The position numbers were made by a program, and so were the translations under genes. The notes under the pieces were generated by a model, which saw only the letters and a list, made by a program, of their open reading frames with translations, was not told the origin of the DNA and searched no databases. This document shows positions 17,703 through 27,778 of a DNA stretch of 63,030 nucleotides, piece by piece. Source of the stretch: Bacteroidota bacterium (lineage in GTDB: Bacteria > Bacteroidota > Bacteroidia > B-17B0 > Aurantibacillaceae); contig JAJONO010000019.1 of NCBI GenBank assembly GCA_021323535.1, positions 1-63,030 of the forward strand. The letters run 5' to 3'. Within the stretch, counting starts at the first letter, position 1. Each line of letters begins with the position of its first letter.

Positions 17703-20700
17703 TTATTCCTTCACTACTTTAATTGTTCTACCGTTTCCTTCTTTAGTAACTATTTTCATGAAGTAAATTCCGCTCGCAAAAGTACTGAGACCAATCTTGT
17801 GTTCGTTTGAATTATTTACAAACTTCGCTTTTTGCTTATACACGATTTTACCTGAAGCGTCAGTCAATTCAATATTACATTCAAATTGTTTTGTTGTATT
17901 GATATTGATCGTTAGCTGGTCCTTCGCCGGATTCGGATAAATATTAAACGCGATTTCATTGTCGCCGTTCATAATTCCGGTACAAGAAGAAACCGTAATT
18001 GAAACAGAATTATTTCCAACACATCCGTTTAAATCAGTTCCTGTACAAGTATAAACCTGGGAAGCGGAAGGAATAAAATTAGCAACCGTTCCAGTAACAT
18101 TTCCGGGTTGCCATGTAAATGTATTTGCGCCCATTGCTGAAAGAGAAACCATTTGTCCCTGGCATACAAAAGTATTGTTTGCAGAAATATTAATGGAAGG
18201 CAATAGATTTACGTTGACGGTGGCCGTCTTCACATTATTACATCCACCACTCGTTCCTGTTACGGTGTAAACTGTAGTTGAAGCAGGTGACACAGAAATA
18301 CCTGCGCTTGTAGCGCCAGTGTTCCATGAATACGTTGAAGCCCCTGTTGCGTTTAAATTTGTAGAAGCTCCTGAACAAATTGTCGCGTTATTTACGGTAA
18401 CGATCGGAGATGAGTTTACTGTAATAGTCGCCATTTTAATTGCAGAAGAACAGCTGCCATTATAACCTGTAACCGTATACACCGTTGTTGCCAATGGAGA
18501 AACAGAAATGTTTGCAGAAGTTGCGCCGGTGTTCCATGAATAGGTTGCAGCGCCTCCTGCTGAAATTGTTGCAGATGTTCCTGCGCAAATTGTTTGAAGT
18601 GTTCCTGTAACTGCAACGGTAGGAGTTGTGTTTACAGAAACTGTTGCGGTCTTAATATTTGTACATCCTCCTGTAGTTCCTGTTACTGTATAAACTGTTG
18701 TTGATCCAGGTGATACTACAACGGCCGCACTTGTTGCACCTGTGTTCCATGAGTATGTGCTTGCTCCTGCTGCAGTAATAGTAGCCGAACCTCCGTTACA
18801 GATCGTTGGACTGTTTACATTTACAGTAGGAGATGCATTTACATTAATGGTTGCAGTTTTTACATTCGTACATCCGGAAGTTGTTCCTGTAACTGTATAA
18901 ACTGTTGTTCCTGCCGGAGACACTGTAACATTTGCTGCCGTTGCTCCTGTATTCCACGAATAGGTTGTAGCTCCGCCCGCTGTAATGGTTGCTGTTGCTC
19001 CTGAGCAGATCGTCTGCACGCTGTTTGTAACTACAACTGTTGGGTTTGCCGTTATATTTACTGTTGCTGTTTTTACATTCATACAACCGGAACTTGTTCC
19101 TGTGACTGTATACACTGTCATTACCCCAGGTGAAACCGAAATACCTGAACTTGTTGCTCCCGTGTTCCATGAATATGTTGTTGCTCCGCTTGCATTAATA
19201 GTTGCTGTTGCTCCGGCACATATTGTCTGAACGCTATTCGTAATTACAACTGTTGGTGTTGTGTTTACGTTTACAGTCGCTGTTCTTACATTGGTGCAAC
19301 CGGAACTTGTTCCCGTTACCGTGTAAATTGTTGTTGATGCCGGAGAAACGCCAATAGATGCAGTTGTTGCTCCTGTGTTCCAGGAATAAGTTGCTGCTCC
19401 GCTAGCTGTGATAGTCGCTGATGAACCAGAACAAATTGTCTGAACACTATTCGTAAGTGCAACAGTTGGTGTTGCATTTATACTTACGGTTTGATTAGAA
19501 GGCGCACCGGGACCTGCTCCGTTAGTGGCTATTAATGTAACTGTGTATGTTCCTGAGTTAGCAAAAGTGAAAGAAGGGTTTTGTGCAGTTGGTGTTGAAA
19601 TACTCACCCCTGCCGATGGTGTTACGCTCCAACTCCATGAAGAAGGAGAATTGGTTGAAACATCGTTGAATGTTTTTGGTGTACCGGTACAAAATGTTCC
19701 TGAAAAATTAAATGCAGATGACGGTGGTAAGGCTGGCGGAACAACATCTACTTCATACACTCCCCTTCCATAAGTTGCAGCACGCAATTTTGTTGGATTC
19801 GCAGGTGAAATTTCCATATCATGAACCGGCGTATTTGGTAATCCATTGTTGTAGAGTGTCCAGTTCGGGCCACTATTATCTTTGTAGTAAACACCTACAT
19901 CCATTCCAACATAAACCCTGTCTGCCGAACCGGGTTCATACACGATACAATTTGTCGGAAGATTCGGAAGATTGGATGAAACGTTTGTCCAGCTGGTTCC
20001 TCCATTAGTTGTCATGAAGACTTTATTTCCCGAAGAATAACCACTGAATACAACCCACGCATTGTTTGCATCTGTTGGATCAATAGCAATAAATTCTGCC
20101 TGCGCAGAAGCAATTGGTAATCCTGTATTAAATGCCGCCCATGAGGTTCCTGCATTTGTAGTTTTATAAACTCCGGAATTTCCATGAATAACATAAATCA
20201 CCTGGTTGTTGGAAGGTGCGATTGCAAATTCGATGACGCCTTGTCCTGCCGTTCCCGGAATTGCAGCGAGAGTTGTCCAGGTGGCTCCAAGGTTTGTTGA
20301 TCTCCATAAAGTTAATCGCGAACAATACAATGTGTTTGCTGTTACCGGATCCTGTTTCCATGGCGATACCCAATAGGTTCCCCCGGTTAATCCGCTGGTT
20401 GCGCCGCTCCACGAAGCACCACTGTTAGTAGATCTCACATAACCTCCATTAGGTGTTGAAGCAAACATGTTGGCATCATTTGTTCTGTCAATAAAACAAT
20501 CCATTCCATCGCCCGGGTAACTAGCCGCATAAGTTGTTCCGTTATAAATATTGGAACCATTATCCTGGTGACCAGTGATCCATCTGTTAGGCAGTAATGA
20601 TGAAGTTCCGATACGGTAAATTTGAGCGATGTTTCTTGTTGCTGTAATATCGGGCCATGAAGTACCATTGTAATAATAAATTCCCCCATCGTTCGCAGAG

Positions 20701-22070
20701 TATAATGTTCCTGTGGAAGTATATTCGAGTTCGTGAACATCAGCATGAACATAAGGAGGATTAGCTGCGGTGCTGTTCCAGCAACCGATATTGGCCCAGG
20801 TTGCTCCGCCATTTAAACTTCTCCAGTGATTTACTCCGCCAACAACAACTTCATCTTTATTCAGAGGTGAAGATGCAATGGCAAGGTCGTACCATCCTTG
20901 TCCGCTTCCCGAAGATCCTGCACATGAATTAGCTAGCACATCGGGAGTAGTTGACATTACAGTGAATGCTGTTCCACTGGTTACTGAGCGGTACAACCCT
21001 CCGAAGCCGCTTGAAGTGTTGGAACGTAATACATAAACATAGGCCGGATCGGCAGTTGTTACTGCAACGGCAAGACGGTTGGCTCCTGTTGTGGGAATGC
21101 CATTGGAAATTTGAGTAAAAGATGTTCCTCCATTAACTGATCTGTAAAATGAGTTATTGGAAGTAGCGTAAACTGTATTGGGATCGCCCGGTTTAAATTC
21201 AAGATCGAACGCGTCGAAAGTAGTGATCTGTGACCAGCTAGTTCCAGCGTTCGCTGTGCGGTAAATTCCGGCATTTGTTGCCGCGATTAGTACTTGTGTG
21301 TTGGATGGATTGATAATGAGCCTGCGGATCAGAAAATAATTGCTGACAGCATTCGTGAGGCCGGTTACATTCCAGCTGTTTCCACCATCGGTTGATTTTA
21401 AAACGCCGGTACTTCTTGTATCTCCCGCGTCTCCATCTCCGGTTGCAAGATACATGATGGTGGTATTGGTAGGATCAATGGCCAGATCGGAACATCCGAT
21501 CACGGTAAGGTTATCGGTGTTAGTGGTCCATGAAGTTCCGTTGTCTGTTGTTTTCCATAATCCTCCTGCCGGGGAACCAACCCAAAAAGTATTCGCGGTA
21601 GTTGGATGAAATGTTATAAAATTATCGCGTCCCGCTTTTCGCGGTAAGCCATTCGTAGCAGATCCTGTCATTGCTCCCATGGGGCCAATAGCTGTCCAGG
21701 TAGTTGAAGCGATTTGTGAGGAACTACTGGTGATTACTTTATTTGCTGAATTTACCGGAGGATTTGCGGCAAGAAATGCTTTGAAGTTGGCGTCGTTTTG
21801 TCCGAGAACCGAAAGATCGCCGCTTGGATACACACGGGGTTCAACCATATATTCCCAGCGCTTAAATGGTTTATAACCGATACCTTTTACGGTAATATCT
21901 TTATCCTGCCAATAATCATTGAAAGCTTTCTGAATATCATAGAAATTGGCGCCTGGTTTATTTTTCAGGATAACCCAATCATCCGGATTTGCAATTGAAG
22001 TTTTTGTATTCTGCGCGAAAAAGTTTACCGATAAGAATGCGCATGCGAAAAGCAGTAAAAATCTTTTCAT
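17703..22070 (-). CDS. Giant T9SS-exported BNR/sortilin-like repeat protein with PKD and tandem Ig-like modules
   Basis: 1455 aa. Signal peptide MKRFLLLFACAFLSVNFFA. Residues about 110-770 hold many sialidase/VPS10-type repeats (xDGGxSW, TTNGGTSWTNV, KSTDGGNSWNV), forming one or two beta-propellers. A PKD domain (about 790-870, FNFSGTFCTGTPKTFND...) follows, then six nearly identical ~71-residue modules with the core TYSWNTGAT and a seventh diverged one. A T9SS type A tail (IYPNPAKDQLTINI ... SGIYFMKIVTKEG) ends it. It is likely a cell-surface or secreted adhesin or glycan-binding protein. No catalytic residues are evident. Confidence 0.92.
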   Translation of the reverse strand: MKRFLLLFACAFLSVNFFAQNTKTSIANPDDWVILKNKPGANFYDIQKAFNDYWQDKDITVKGIGYKPFKRWEYMVEPRVYPSGDLSVLGQNDANFKAFLAANPPVNSANKVITSSSSQIASTTWTAIGPMGAMTGSATNGLPRKAGRDNFITFHPTTANTFWVGSPAGGLWKTTDNGTSWTTNTDNLTVIGCSDLAIDPTNTTIMYLATGDGDAGDTRSTGVLKSTDGGNSWNVTGLTNAVSNYFLIRRLIINPSNTQVLIAATNAGIYRTANAGTSWSQITTFDAFDLEFKPGDPNTVYATSNNSFYRSVNGGTSFTQISNGIPTTGANRLAVAVTTADPAYVYVLRSNTSSGFGGLYRSVTSGTAFTVMSTTPDVLANSCAGSSGSGQGWYDLAIASSPLNKDEVVVGGVNHWRSLNGGATWANIGCWNSTAANPPYVHADVHELEYTSTGTLYSANDGGIYYYNGTSWPDITATRNIAQIYRIGTSSLLPNRWITGHQDNGSNIYNGTTYAASYPGDGMDCFIDRTNDANMFASTPNGGYVRSTNSGASWSGATSGLTGGTYWVSPWKQDPVTANTLYCSRLTLWRSTNLGATWTTLAAIPGTAGQGVIEFAIAPSNNQVIYVIHGNSGVYKTTNAGTSWAAFNTGLPIASAQAEFIAIDPTDANNAWVVFSGYSSGNKVFMTTNGGTSWTNVSSNLPNLPTNCIVYEPGSADRVYVGMDVGVYYKDNSGPNWTLYNNGLPNTPVHDMEISPANPTKLRAATYGRGVYEVDVVPPALPPSSAFNFSGTFCTGTPKTFNDVSTNSPSSWSWSVTPSAGVSISTPTAQNPSFTFANSGTYTVTLIATNGAGPGAPSNQTVSINATPTVALTNSVQTICSGSSATITASGAATYSWNTGATTASIGVSPASTTIYTVTGTSSGCTNVRTATVNVNTTPTVVITNSVQTICAGATATINASGATTYSWNTGATSSGISVSPGVMTVYTVTGTSSGCMNVKTATVNITANPTVVVTNSVQTICSGATATITAGGATTYSWNTGATAANVTVSPAGTTVYTVTGTTSGCTNVKTATINVNASPTVNVNSPTICNGGSATITAAGASTYSWNTGATSAAVVVSPGSTTVYTVTGTTGGCTNIKTATVSVNTTPTVAVTGTLQTICAGTSATISAGGAATYSWNTGATSANISVSPLATTVYTVTGYNGSCSSAIKMATITVNSSPIVTVNNATICSGASTNLNATGASTYSWNTGATSAGISVSPASTTVYTVTGTSGGCNNVKTATVNVNLLPSINISANNTFVCQGQMVSLSAMGANTFTWQPGNVTGTVANFIPSASQVYTCTGTDLNGCVGNNSVSITVSSCTGIMNGDNEIAFNIYPNPAKDQLTININTTKQFECNIELTDASGKIVYKQKAKFVNNSNEHKIGLSTFASGIYFMKIVTKEGNGRTIKVVKE
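18208..19480 (-). repeat. Six tandem ~212-bp coding repeats (Ig-like modules)
   Basis: Within the giant T9SS gene, six consecutive units each encode one module with the shared core TYSWNTGAT and TVYTVTGT. The DNA copies are highly alike, so unit number may vary by recombination between strains, and assembly of this region may be unreliable. Boundaries are approximate. Confidence 0.85.
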
Positions 22071-22169
22071 GTGATTTTATTTTAGTTAAGGGGTATCTGA
22101 AGTGAAATAACCTCTAGTAATATTAGCTTTTTAAATGCAAAATATCAAGCAATTGGACGAATTTCAGGC

Positions 22170-22204
22170 GAAAAGAAAAGGCCGGGTTAATGAACGCCCG
22201 GCCT
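22170..22204 (-). terminator. Rho-independent terminator after pntB
   Basis: Eight-bp stem AGGCCGGG / CCCGGCCT followed on the minus strand by TTTTCTTTT. It sits 28 bp after the pntB stop. Confidence 0.88.
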
Positions 22205-22231
22205 GAGTGAGTAAAATGAAATTTATAATTA

Positions 22232-23629
22232 TTATTTCAAAAAGCTTAAGATCTTCTCTACGCTGGCTTTAGCATCCCCATACAACATTTCTGAATTTTG
22301 TTTGTAGAATAAAGGATTATCTTCTCCTGAGTAACCTGCCGACATAGAACGTTTCATAATAATAACTTTCTCCGCTTTCCAGGCTTCAATTACCGGCATG
22401 CCATAAATAGAACTTGCAGGATCGTCCTGTGCACTTGGATTTACTACATCGTTTGCGCCAATCACCATCACCACATCTGTCTCAGGCATATCCTCATTTA
22501 TTTCGTCCATTTCCAAAACAATATCATAAGGCACGTTTGCTTCTGCTAACAATACATTCATATGGCCCGGTAAACGCCCGGCTACAGGGTGAATGGCGAA
22601 TCTTACATTCTTACCGGCTTTACGAAGTGTTTGAACCATATCATAAATAGGATATTGTGCCTTTGCAACTGCCATACCATAACCCGGAACGATTACAACA
22701 GATTTTGCTTCTTTTAATAAGCCTGCAACTTCTTCATGATTCAACGCTGTTACTTCACCTTCAATTGCTTTTTTCTCGCCACCCGAACCCGTGCCTGCGC
22801 CATTGGCAAATATCACCGCAAAGAACGAACGGTTCATGGCGTGGCACATGTGCATAGAAAGAATAGCACCTGAACTGCCAACTAAAGCTCCTGTAACAAT
22901 TAATAAATCGTTGCTTAACATAAACCCCGCCGCTGAAGCTGCCCAACCTGAATAAGAATTCAACATGGAAACCACTACCGGCATATCACCTCCACCGATC
23001 GCCATAACCAATACAACACCAATAAATGAAGCAATGGCAGTCATGATGCCAAGGTATAACATACCACCTGTACCTTCGGCTTTACAAAAGAAAACACCAA
23101 GAACAACACAAGCAGCAAGCAGCAATAAGTTCATTATTTGCAGTCCTTTAAAAGCCCATGGTTTGGAAGGAATTTTTCCATCCAGTTTTCCCCATGCGAT
23201 GATAGAACCAGTAAATGTAATGGCGCCGATAAAAATTCCCACAAACACTTCCACCAAATGAATCATGTGAGCAGCGCCTTGCAACTCATGTGATTTAGGA
23301 TCTAAGTATGAACCAAAGCCAACGAGCACGGCGGCTAATCCCACAAAACTGTGTAAGATCGCAACCAACTGCGGCATGGCTGTCATTTCAACCCTGCGCG
23401 CAAGCATTAAGCCGATTATTGATGCAACCGCAATTGCCGCGATGATGTAAATATGCCCTGCAACACCTTGTCCTAATACAGTAGCAATAATAGCCACAAT
23501 CATACCAATGATACCGTAGAACACACCTCGCTTCGCCGACTCCTGTGAGGACAAACCTCCTAAGCTTAAAATAAACAGTATACTCGCAAATAAATATGCA
23601 GCTGTTTGTATTTCTTTTACAATGAACAT
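22232..23629 (-). CDS. pntB: NAD(P) transhydrogenase subunit beta
   Basis: 465 aa, normal length. The N-terminal two-thirds holds multiple membrane helices (domain II). The C-terminal domain III binds NADP(H), with [52 protein letters not shown] and [14 protein letters not shown]. Proton-translocating transhydrogenase uses the proton motive force to drive hydride transfer from NADH to NADP+. It is downstream of pntA with a 6-bp gap, forming one operon closed by the hairpin at 22170-22204. Confidence 0.96.
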   Translation of the reverse strand: MFIVKEIQTAAYLFASILFILSLGGLSSQESAKRGVFYGIIGMIVAIIATVLGQGVAGHIYIIAAIAVASIIGLMLARRVEMTAMPQLVAILHSFVGLAAVLVGFGSYLDPKSHELQGAAHMIHLVEVFVGIFIGAITFTGSIIAWGKLDGKIPSKPWAFKGLQIMNLLLLAACVVLGVFFCKAEGTGGMLYLGIMTAIASFIGVVLVMAIGGGDMPVVVSMLNSYSGWAASAAGFMLSNDLLIVTGALVGSSGAILSMHMCHAMNRSFFAVIFANGAGTGSGGEKKAIEGEVTALNHEEVAGLLKEAKSVVIVPGYGMAVAKAQYPIYDMVQTLRKAGKNVRFAIHPVAGRLPGHMNVLLAEANVPYDIVLEMDEINEDMPETDVVMVIGANDVVNPSAQDDPASSIYGMPVIEAWKAEKVIIMKRSMSAGYSGEDNPLFYKQNSEMLYGDAKASVEKILSFLK

Positions 23630-23635
23630 AAGATC

Positions 23636-25183
23636 TTATTTTTTAAACATTTTCAACATTCGGTGAGTAACCATAAAACCACCAACAATATTAATACTGG
23701 CAACCAAAATAGCTACAAAAGCCAATATGGTCATAACATTTTTCATATCATCTGTTGTTTGTAACAAACCACCCACCACAATAATTCCGCTGATTGCATT
23801 TGTTACCGCCATTAAAGGTGTGTGCAGTGCATGCGCAACATTTGTGATCAATTGCCATCCAACAAACACTGCTAAAACAAATACTGTAAAGTGTTGGATA
23901 AATTCAGGCGGTGCAAATGCCCCGACCAATAACAATAAACCTCCAACAACTACCAGGCTGATTAATGTTGATGTTGCTTTTTTCTTTGCGGTTTCTTCTT
24001 CCGATTTTTTTGTTTCCTCCGCAGTCGGGGCCGCTGCTTTCTTAGCGCCGCCACCAGCTGTTGGACTAACCTGTAATGGCGCCGGAGGCCAATTTATTTT
24101 TCCGTTGTAAGTCACCATTGCTCTTGACACAACGGCATCTTCCATATCAATTTTAAATTTCTCGGCTTTACCCATGTCATCTAAAAGGTGACATAAGTTA
24201 TTTCCATAAAGTTGCGATGCCTGGTTTGGTAACTGATTTAATTTACCAACGATCGTAACTCCGTTATCAGTCGTATAAATCTCTCCGTTTTTGGTAGAAA
24301 CACAATTTCCACCACTTGAAGCCGCAAGATCCACAATCACCGATCCTGGTTTCATTGCTGCCACGTGGTAATCCAACCACAATTTAGGAGCGGGTCTGCC
24401 CGGAATTTGCGCTGTGGTAATAACGATATCAACTTCTTTTGCCTGCTCTAAGAATAATTTCATCTCCGCTTCAATAAATTCTTTACTCATCTCTTTTGAG
24501 TAACCTGAAGCGGTGGCACCATCTTCGTTTATTTCTACCGTGAGAAACTGCGCGCCCATGGACTCGATCTGCTCAGCAACTTCTTTGCGGGTATCAAAAG
24601 CTCTTACGATTGCACCAAGAGAGTTTGCTGCGCCAATAGAAGCCAATCCGGCAACACCGGCGCCAATCACTAATACTTTTGCAGGTTCTACTTTTCCTGC
24701 CGCAGTAATTTGTCCGTTTAAAAATCTTCCGAAATGATATGAGCCTTCAATAACAGCGCGATATCCTGCAATGTTTGCCATTGAAGAGAGAACGTCCATT
24801 TTCTGCGCCCTTGAAATACGGGGGATCGCATCCATTGCAATGGCGTTCACTTTTTTATCGGCGAGTTTCTGGAGGAGTTCCTGATTTTGAGCGGGCCATA
24901 AATAGCTCAGCATTACAAGGCCTTCACGCATCATGGCAATTTCTTCCACTGCCGGTTCTTTAACTTTTAGAACGATATCCGATTTACCGTAAATATCTGC
25001 AGCGGTAGGAACTATTTTAGCGCCTGCCTCTTCAAAATCTTTATCAGAAAAGTTTGCTTTTACTCCGGCGTTATGCTGGATATAAACTTCGAAACCCTGT
25101 TTTTGCAGGCGTTTCACAGTTTTTGGAGTCGCTGCAACTCTTAGTTCATTTGCAGAGATTTCCGAGGGAATTCCAACTTTCAT
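23636..25183 (-). CDS. pntA: NAD(P) transhydrogenase subunit alpha
   Basis: 515 aa, fused alpha1+alpha2 form. Domain I (1-380) contains the NAD(H)-binding site with [22 protein letters not shown] and the family opening [20 protein letters not shown]. An Ala/Lys/Glu linker (about 385-405) leads to three to four membrane helices at the C-terminus ([17 protein letters not shown] ... [12 protein letters not shown]). With PntB it forms the proton-pumping transhydrogenase. Promoter not identified. The 220 bp upstream are noncoding apart from the palindrome near 25376. Confidence 0.96.
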   Translation of the reverse strand: MKVGIPSEISANELRVAATPKTVKRLQKQGFEVYIQHNAGVKANFSDKDFEEAGAKIVPTAADIYGKSDIVLKVKEPAVEEIAMMREGLVMLSYLWPAQNQELLQKLADKKVNAIAMDAIPRISRAQKMDVLSSMANIAGYRAVIEGSYHFGRFLNGQITAAGKVEPAKVLVIGAGVAGLASIGAANSLGAIVRAFDTRKEVAEQIESMGAQFLTVEINEDGATASGYSKEMSKEFIEAEMKLFLEQAKEVDIVITTAQIPGRPAPKLWLDYHVAAMKPGSVIVDLAASSGGNCVSTKNGEIYTTDNGVTIVGKLNQLPNQASQLYGNNLCHLLDDMGKAEKFKIDMEDAVVSRAMVTYNGKINWPPAPLQVSPTAGGGAKKAAAPTAEETKKSEEETAKKKATSTLISLVVVGGLLLLVGAFAPPEFIQHFTVFVLAVFVGWQLITNVAHALHTPLMAVTNAISGIIVVGGLLQTTDDMKNVMTILAFVAILVASINIVGGFMVTHRMLKMFKK

Positions 25184-25375
25184 GTGTTATAGTTTTTTGT
25201 TTGGTTGTCACATGTAATGCCTATTTCGTGAATTGTTTTTTTCATCTGACGCTTCACGAAACAGGCATTTCATTGTTGAGCAATTTAAGCAAACAAGAAA
25301 CGCAAAAAATTGAGAATATAAAAAAATGAGTTGTTAATGTATTGATAGACAAATGAATACATAATATCAGTTGTT

Positions 25376-25398
25376 CAAGGTTGCAAAATGTGACCTTT
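25376..25398. repeat. Palindrome copy 3 of the ORF6N-associated family
   Basis: CAAGGTTGCA, loop AAA, then TGTGACCTTTG. It lies 8 bp beyond the stop of the ORF6N gene. Its minus-strand translation would again read RSHFATL, as in the copy inside the gene. Confidence 0.65.
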
Positions 25399-25406
25399 GA
25401 AACAGT

Positions 25407-25958
25407 TCATAGAAAATATTTTGTAGCGGTTGGATAACCAATGATGTTACGCTGATCCTCACTGCCTTTTTTATCCGAAAACTCATCCAAATACTGAAAT
25501 AAAACTTCAATGTTTTTTGAATTATTTTCAGTTTTCTTTCTGATCTCTTCAAATAATAATCTTAGTTCTGTATTATCTGCCAAAGCCTTTCTTAACATCA
25601 CGAACACATCAATAATTTTAATGCTTATTGCAATTGCCTCTTTACTCTTTAAAACATTTGAAAGCATTAAAATACCATGTTCGGTAAAAGCGTAGGGTAG
25701 GTATTTCTGGTTCTCACCTCTCTTCAAGGTCGCAAAATGCGACCTTGAAACTTCACTTTCTTCTTTTGTCAATTCAAACATAAAATGATCAGGAAAACGT
25801 TCCATATTCCGTTTGACCTGCTCTTTTAATCGTTTTGTCTCAACACCATACAATTCGGCAAGGTCTTTATCCATCATTACTTTATATCCCCTGATAAGCA
25901 GTATTTTATTCATAATAGTTTCATGAGGGATCAGATCCGACGCATTTTGATTTTCCAT
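25407..25958 (-). CDS. ORF6N domain protein (phage antirepressor-like DNA-binding protein)
   Basis: 183 aa. ORF6N domain at about 9-105 with the family phrases ILLIRGYKVMMDKDLAELYGV, LKEQVKRNMERFP-DFMF and KYLPYAFTEHGILMLS. A helical C-terminal part (LRKALADNTELRLLFEEIRKKTENN) follows. ORF6N occurs in phage and mobile-element proteins related to KilA-N antirepressors and is presumed to bind DNA. Residues about 71-78 (SRSHFATL) are encoded by a perfect palindrome (25725-25747) that also exists as free copies on both sides of the gene. The gene stands alone. Confidence 0.85.
   Translation of the reverse strand: MENQNASDLIPHETIMNKILLIRGYKVMMDKDLAELYGVETKRLKEQVKRNMERFPDHFMFELTKEESEVSRSHFATLKRGENQKYLPYAFTEHGILMLSNVLKSKEAIAISIKIIDVFVMLRKALADNTELRLLFEEIRKKTENNSKNIEVLFQYLDEFSDKKGSEDQRNIIGYPTATKYFL
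25725..25747. repeat. Palindrome copy 2, inside the ORF6N coding region
   Basis: Perfect 10-bp arms CAAGGTCGCA and TGCGACCTTG around loop AAA. It is read in frame as part of the ORF6N protein, in the linker between the KRFPDHFMFEL region and the KYLPYAFTEHG region. Confidence 0.75.
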
Positions 25959-26040
25959 AAGAAAAACGAAATTATTGTCTTTAAAGAAAGACTCCTGCTA
26001 TGAATTATAGAATGAGCAGGTTGATTTAACGAAACCGTTT

Positions 26041-26065
26041 TTAAAGCTGCAAAATGTAGCTTTAA
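26041..26065. repeat. Palindrome copy 1, upstream of the ORF6N gene
   Basis: Arms TTAAAGCTGCA and TGTAGCTTTAA around loop AAA. The outer arm bases differ from the other copies on both sides in a matching way (AAGCT/AGCTT in place of AGGTC/GACCT), so the stem is kept. Confidence 0.65.
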
Positions 26066-26117
26066 GATTTGAATAAATAAAGTATTCTTAAAATTGAGAA
26101 TATTGAGAGATTTCGTT

Positions 26118-26354
26118 TTAAAACTCTTTTACTTCCAACCTTACTTCTGTAATTTTCTTTTTCACTTCCATTGCCGCCTTAACTAACGAGATTAATCCAA
26201 TGAGTAGCAGGCCATGTTCTTTTTTTATTTCGGTGAGGTCTTCACTGATATCATAAACGCTGGTTGCAATAATGTACAATGAAGTTCCTATTTTAATAAG
26301 AAGTTCCGCTTTTAAAAAATATCTTTTCATGTAAACGTACTTGTAAATTGTCAT
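26118..26354 (-). CDS. Small hypothetical membrane-associated protein
   Basis: 78 aa, last gene of the 26-32 kb accessory operon. It starts at an ATG that overlaps the TGA of the GH25 gene (ATGA), which implies translational coupling. Met9 is an alternative start. It has an amphipathic or hydrophobic stretch (LLIKIGTSLYIIATSVYDI) and a second one (GLLLIGLISLVKAAMEV), then a charged end (KKKITEVRLEVKEF). The size and position next to a lysozyme recall holin- or immunity-type partners, but this is a guess. Confidence 0.6.
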   Translation of the reverse strand: MTIYKYVYMKRYFLKAELLIKIGTSLYIIATSVYDISEDLTEIKKEHGLLLIGLISLVKAAMEVKKKITEVRLEVKEF

Positions 26355-27778
26355 TTTATTAATTCAGATTTTTTTCCATAAAAAACATCCAGATCGGTAG
26401 TATGAGTATCAACAAAATAGTTATCTCTTTTTTGCCATATTTTATATCCATTCGCTGCCCAGGTTTTGGGAATCTGCGGTGAAGGCGCATTCGTGTATTC
26501 TGCCAGCCAAAGCGGGTACCTGGCTAACTGGTTATTGTTCAGGTATTGATTGGCAAACGCTGCTCCTGTATAAATCATTGGTATTCTTTTACATTTTTGC
26601 TCAAGGTTCTTTAAAAATATGAGCAGATTATTTTGAATTGTAGAGGGATTGATATTTGTATTTTCAGGTAAGCTGGCCTGTTCTATATCAACAATGGGAG
26701 CCATATCCGTTAATCCCTGTGAACTAATGGTTGACCAGAAATGTTCTACCTGTTTTAATGGATCTTCATTTGTATGATAAAAATGATACGCTCCAAGTAA
26801 AAAATCCGCAGAGCGTATGATCTCCCAGTTTCGCCGAAATTCAGGATCAATATATCCTACACCTTCTGTAGCTTTACAGATAATAAATGTGATGCTATCT
26901 TTTGTTGGAATTTCGGATGCTTCGTTTCCATTCCATTTTGAAATATCAATTCCATAATGAATTCGTATCTCATCTGTATCCTTAACCGGATCGGAGGATT
27001 TAAAGGTTTTAATGCCGTTAAGCGAATTTGAAATGCACTTCAGGCTGTCTTTTAAAGAGAGATGACTGTTACTGAGATTTGAAAAATACTGATCGTATGT
27101 TTTTGTTTTTACATACACAACGGCCGTGGCGGCGCATAAAAACAAACAAACAAACATTAAAAGAAAAAAAATGGCTTTCTGAATAACGGATATTTTTTTA
27201 TGCTCTTGTATTACAGGTTTGTTCTTGTTTCCAGTATTGTCTATCGATGGGGGCAAATGACTCACAAGGTCAAGTATATTTCCGGCAACCATAAGCAAAC
27301 CAGCTGTTGTATCCAATATGAGGTTATACTGGTCGGCGCGAAATTCAATTCCTTTATAAATTATGTTCTTCTGAATATCATGTATAGTGTCGGGTACTGC
27401 TGTATAATCCCCTTTTGTATTAAGTACAATGGTATTACTCACGTTCTTCACCGTGTTAAAACCATCCTGAATGAAATACATCTTTTCGGTTTTTTCCTTG
27501 TAGATGGTGATGTACCCGTTCTTATTCAAAGAGTTTAAAAGCGATATGAGCTCGAAGAGCTCTTTAACTTCTTCAGTTCTTTTTGCTTCATCTTCGAAGA
27601 GTTCTTTTTTTAGAAAAAAAACAGCGTATTCACCCTGGTTCTGAATGATCAATGCTCTTCCTGACTCTTCCGTGAAATAATTGAGTTTAAGGAAATCCTG
27701 AATAGATACCGGTTTTGCAGGGTCAGTTTCGCTTAACTTCAGGATGATGGATTGCTCTCGCTCATTAAGTATTTTCAT
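26351..27778 (-). CDS. GH25 muramidase with N-terminal cytoplasmic-type domain and internal membrane anchor
   Basis: 475 aa. Residues 1-190 form a soluble, charged region. A membrane helix (AIFFLLMFVCLFLCAATAVVYV, about 200-222) follows. The C-terminal GH25 domain (about 272-470) has the catalytic pattern GIDISKWNG (D278), FIICKATEGVGY, GAYHFYH and IVDIEQ (D364, E366). GH25 enzymes cleave the beta-1,4 bond after N-acetylmuramic acid in peptidoglycan. The domain order predicts a type II membrane protein with the enzyme on the periplasmic side. It overlaps the upstream paralogue gene by 14 bp and the downstream small gene by 4 bp. Confidence 0.85.
   Translation of the reverse strand: MKILNEREQSIILKLSETDPAKPVSIQDFLKLNYFTEESGRALIIQNQGEYAVFFLKKELFEDEAKRTEEVKELFELISLLNSLNKNGYITIYKEKTEKMYFIQDGFNTVKNVSNTIVLNTKGDYTAVPDTIHDIQKNIIYKGIEFRADQYNLILDTTAGLLMVAGNILDLVSHLPPSIDNTGNKNKPVIQEHKKISVIQKAIFFLLMFVCLFLCAATAVVYVKTKTYDQYFSNLSNSHLSLKDSLKCISNSLNGIKTFKSSDPVKDTDEIRIHYGIDISKWNGNEASEIPTKDSITFIICKATEGVGYIDPEFRRNWEIIRSADFLLGAYHFYHTNEDPLKQVEHFWSTISSQGLTDMAPIVDIEQASLPENTNINPSTIQNNLLIFLKNLEQKCKRIPMIYTGAAFANQYLNNNQLARYPLWLAEYTNAPSPQIPKTWAANGYKIWQKRDNYFVDTHTTDLDVFYGKKSELIK

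Noticed and set aside
18416-21274. Several 60-125 codon frames inside the giant T9SS gene
   Set aside because: They are shadow frames of the low-complexity coding repeats.
25367-25552. Small frame overlapping the ORF6N 3' end
   Set aside because: It overlaps the real gene in another frame; its RSHFATL ending reflects the palindrome, not a gene.
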